A stretch of 64,000 nt of DNA from UBA4782 sp034430215 (GTDB lineage: Bacteria > Chloroflexota > Anaerolineae > Anaerolineales > Anaerolineaceae): the NCBI GenBank assembly GCA_034430215.1, contig DAOUFE010000044.1, positions 37,077 through 101,076 of the forward strand, given 5' to 3'. The position numbers and the translations under genes are program-made. Positions 63,741-64,000 of this stretch are shown here, one piece after another (the stretch's first letter is position 1; every line of letters begins with the position of its first letter). The notes beneath the pieces were generated by a model. The model ran no database searches. It worked only from the letters and a program-made list of their open reading frames with translations, and had not been told where the DNA came from.

Positions 63741-63908
63741 ATGTCCACTCAAAAATCAAATCGTGTTAAACGTGAAATAAAAGAAGCTTTTAAAAGTCTT
63801 AGCTTAATTAAACCAATTGAATCCATTACGGTCACAGAAATTGCAGAACGGGCTGGAATATTCCGAACAACCTTCTATCATCATTATGAAGATATATTTA
63901 AACTTTAG
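63741..63908 (+). pseudogene. Truncated TetR-family regulator
   Basis: 55 residues from the ATG at 63741. The whole is the N-terminal DNA-binding domain of a TetR protein (VKREIKEAFKSLSLIKPIESITVTEIAERAGIFRTTFYHHYEDIFKL), stopped by TAG right where the ligand domain should begin. No continuation was found in other frames after the stop. The gene is divergent from the CrtC-like gene and was probably its regulator before truncation. Confidence 0.75.
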
Positions 63909-64000
63909 TTTTCGCTAACTGATCGGGGGCGGACCAAATAGAATGGGCCCAAACCGTGGTAAGCTTGTTTTCCCGAACAAAATACCATGAGGTGAGCCCA
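63909..64000. other. Sequence following the truncated TetR gene
   Basis: This stretch does not look like the rest of a TetR gene. It is GC-richer than the preceding bases and may be the edge of an insertion that cut the gene. Too short to identify before the window ends. Confidence 0.3.

Noticed and set aside
1..64000. tRNA genes, rRNA genes, CRISPR arrays or prophage modules
   Set aside because: Reading for tRNA T-arm patterns, regularly spaced direct repeats and phage structural genes gave nothing convincing.

Overview
The window looks like a chromosome segment of a fermentative anaerobe, most probably a Chloroflexota of the Anaerolineae type. This is an inference from gene content and protein style: oxygen-sensitive enzymes (pyruvate:ferredoxin oxidoreductase, aldehyde:ferredoxin oxidoreductase, corrinoid enzymes), a short EF-Ts, lipoprotein-type sugar-binding proteins with Ala/Thr/Glu-rich linkers, and moderate GC. 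No rRNA, tRNA or CRISPR array was seen.

Layout. 1-5 kb: the N-terminal part of a 3-hydroxyisobutyrate-dehydrogenase-type enzyme, a decayed aldehyde oxidoreductase, a SRPBCC protein and a DeoR regulator with a BtpA/SgcQ-family barrel. 5-11.4 kb (minus strand): pheS-pheT behind a T-box, and rpsB-tsf-pyrH. 11.5-15.7 kb: a surface-polysaccharide pair (GT-B-like transferase, sugar O-methyltransferase) and a Cache-GGDEF diguanylate cyclase. 15.9-26.8 kb: mixed accessory genes, namely a beta-lactamase-fold hydrolase, RNHCP protein, rsgA, two alpha/beta hydrolases, an IS256 remnant, lipoproteins and an ECF sigma locus.

26.9-45 kb is the most striking region. A GntR/FadR-type regulator sits between nifJ, an FAD oxidoreductase plus permease, and, further on, a compact operon: a PLP-fold enzyme, a 78-residue protein, a 609-residue cobalamin-domain plus barrel protein, a P-loop protein resembling aminomutase reactivases, an unrecognised 152-residue protein and a RidA protein. 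Nearly the same 24-bp AT-rich operator (TTGTATAT-N8-ATATACAA) occurs three times: between nifJ and the regulator, before the FAD oxidoreductase and before the PLP gene. Each copy overlaps or abuts a good promoter. I read this as one regulon for a B12-dependent amino-acid (or related acid) degradation pathway feeding pyruvate:ferredoxin oxidoreductase. Its substrate is unknown.

46-56.3 kb is a second unusual system under a LacI-type regulator with two perfect palindromic operators: a sugar ABC importer, two UroD-type methyltransferases, a GH13 glycosidase, an E-set esterase and a corrinoid protein with an intact DxHxxG motif. The combination suggests import, cleavage and anaerobic corrinoid-dependent demethylation of a methylated oligosaccharide.

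56.4-64 kb: a leucine-rich-repeat lipoprotein, then fdhD, a 69-residue protein, an intact aldehyde:ferredoxin oxidoreductase, a four-cluster ferredoxin and a CrtC-like hydratase-fold protein. A divergent TetR gene is cut off right after its helix-turn-helix.
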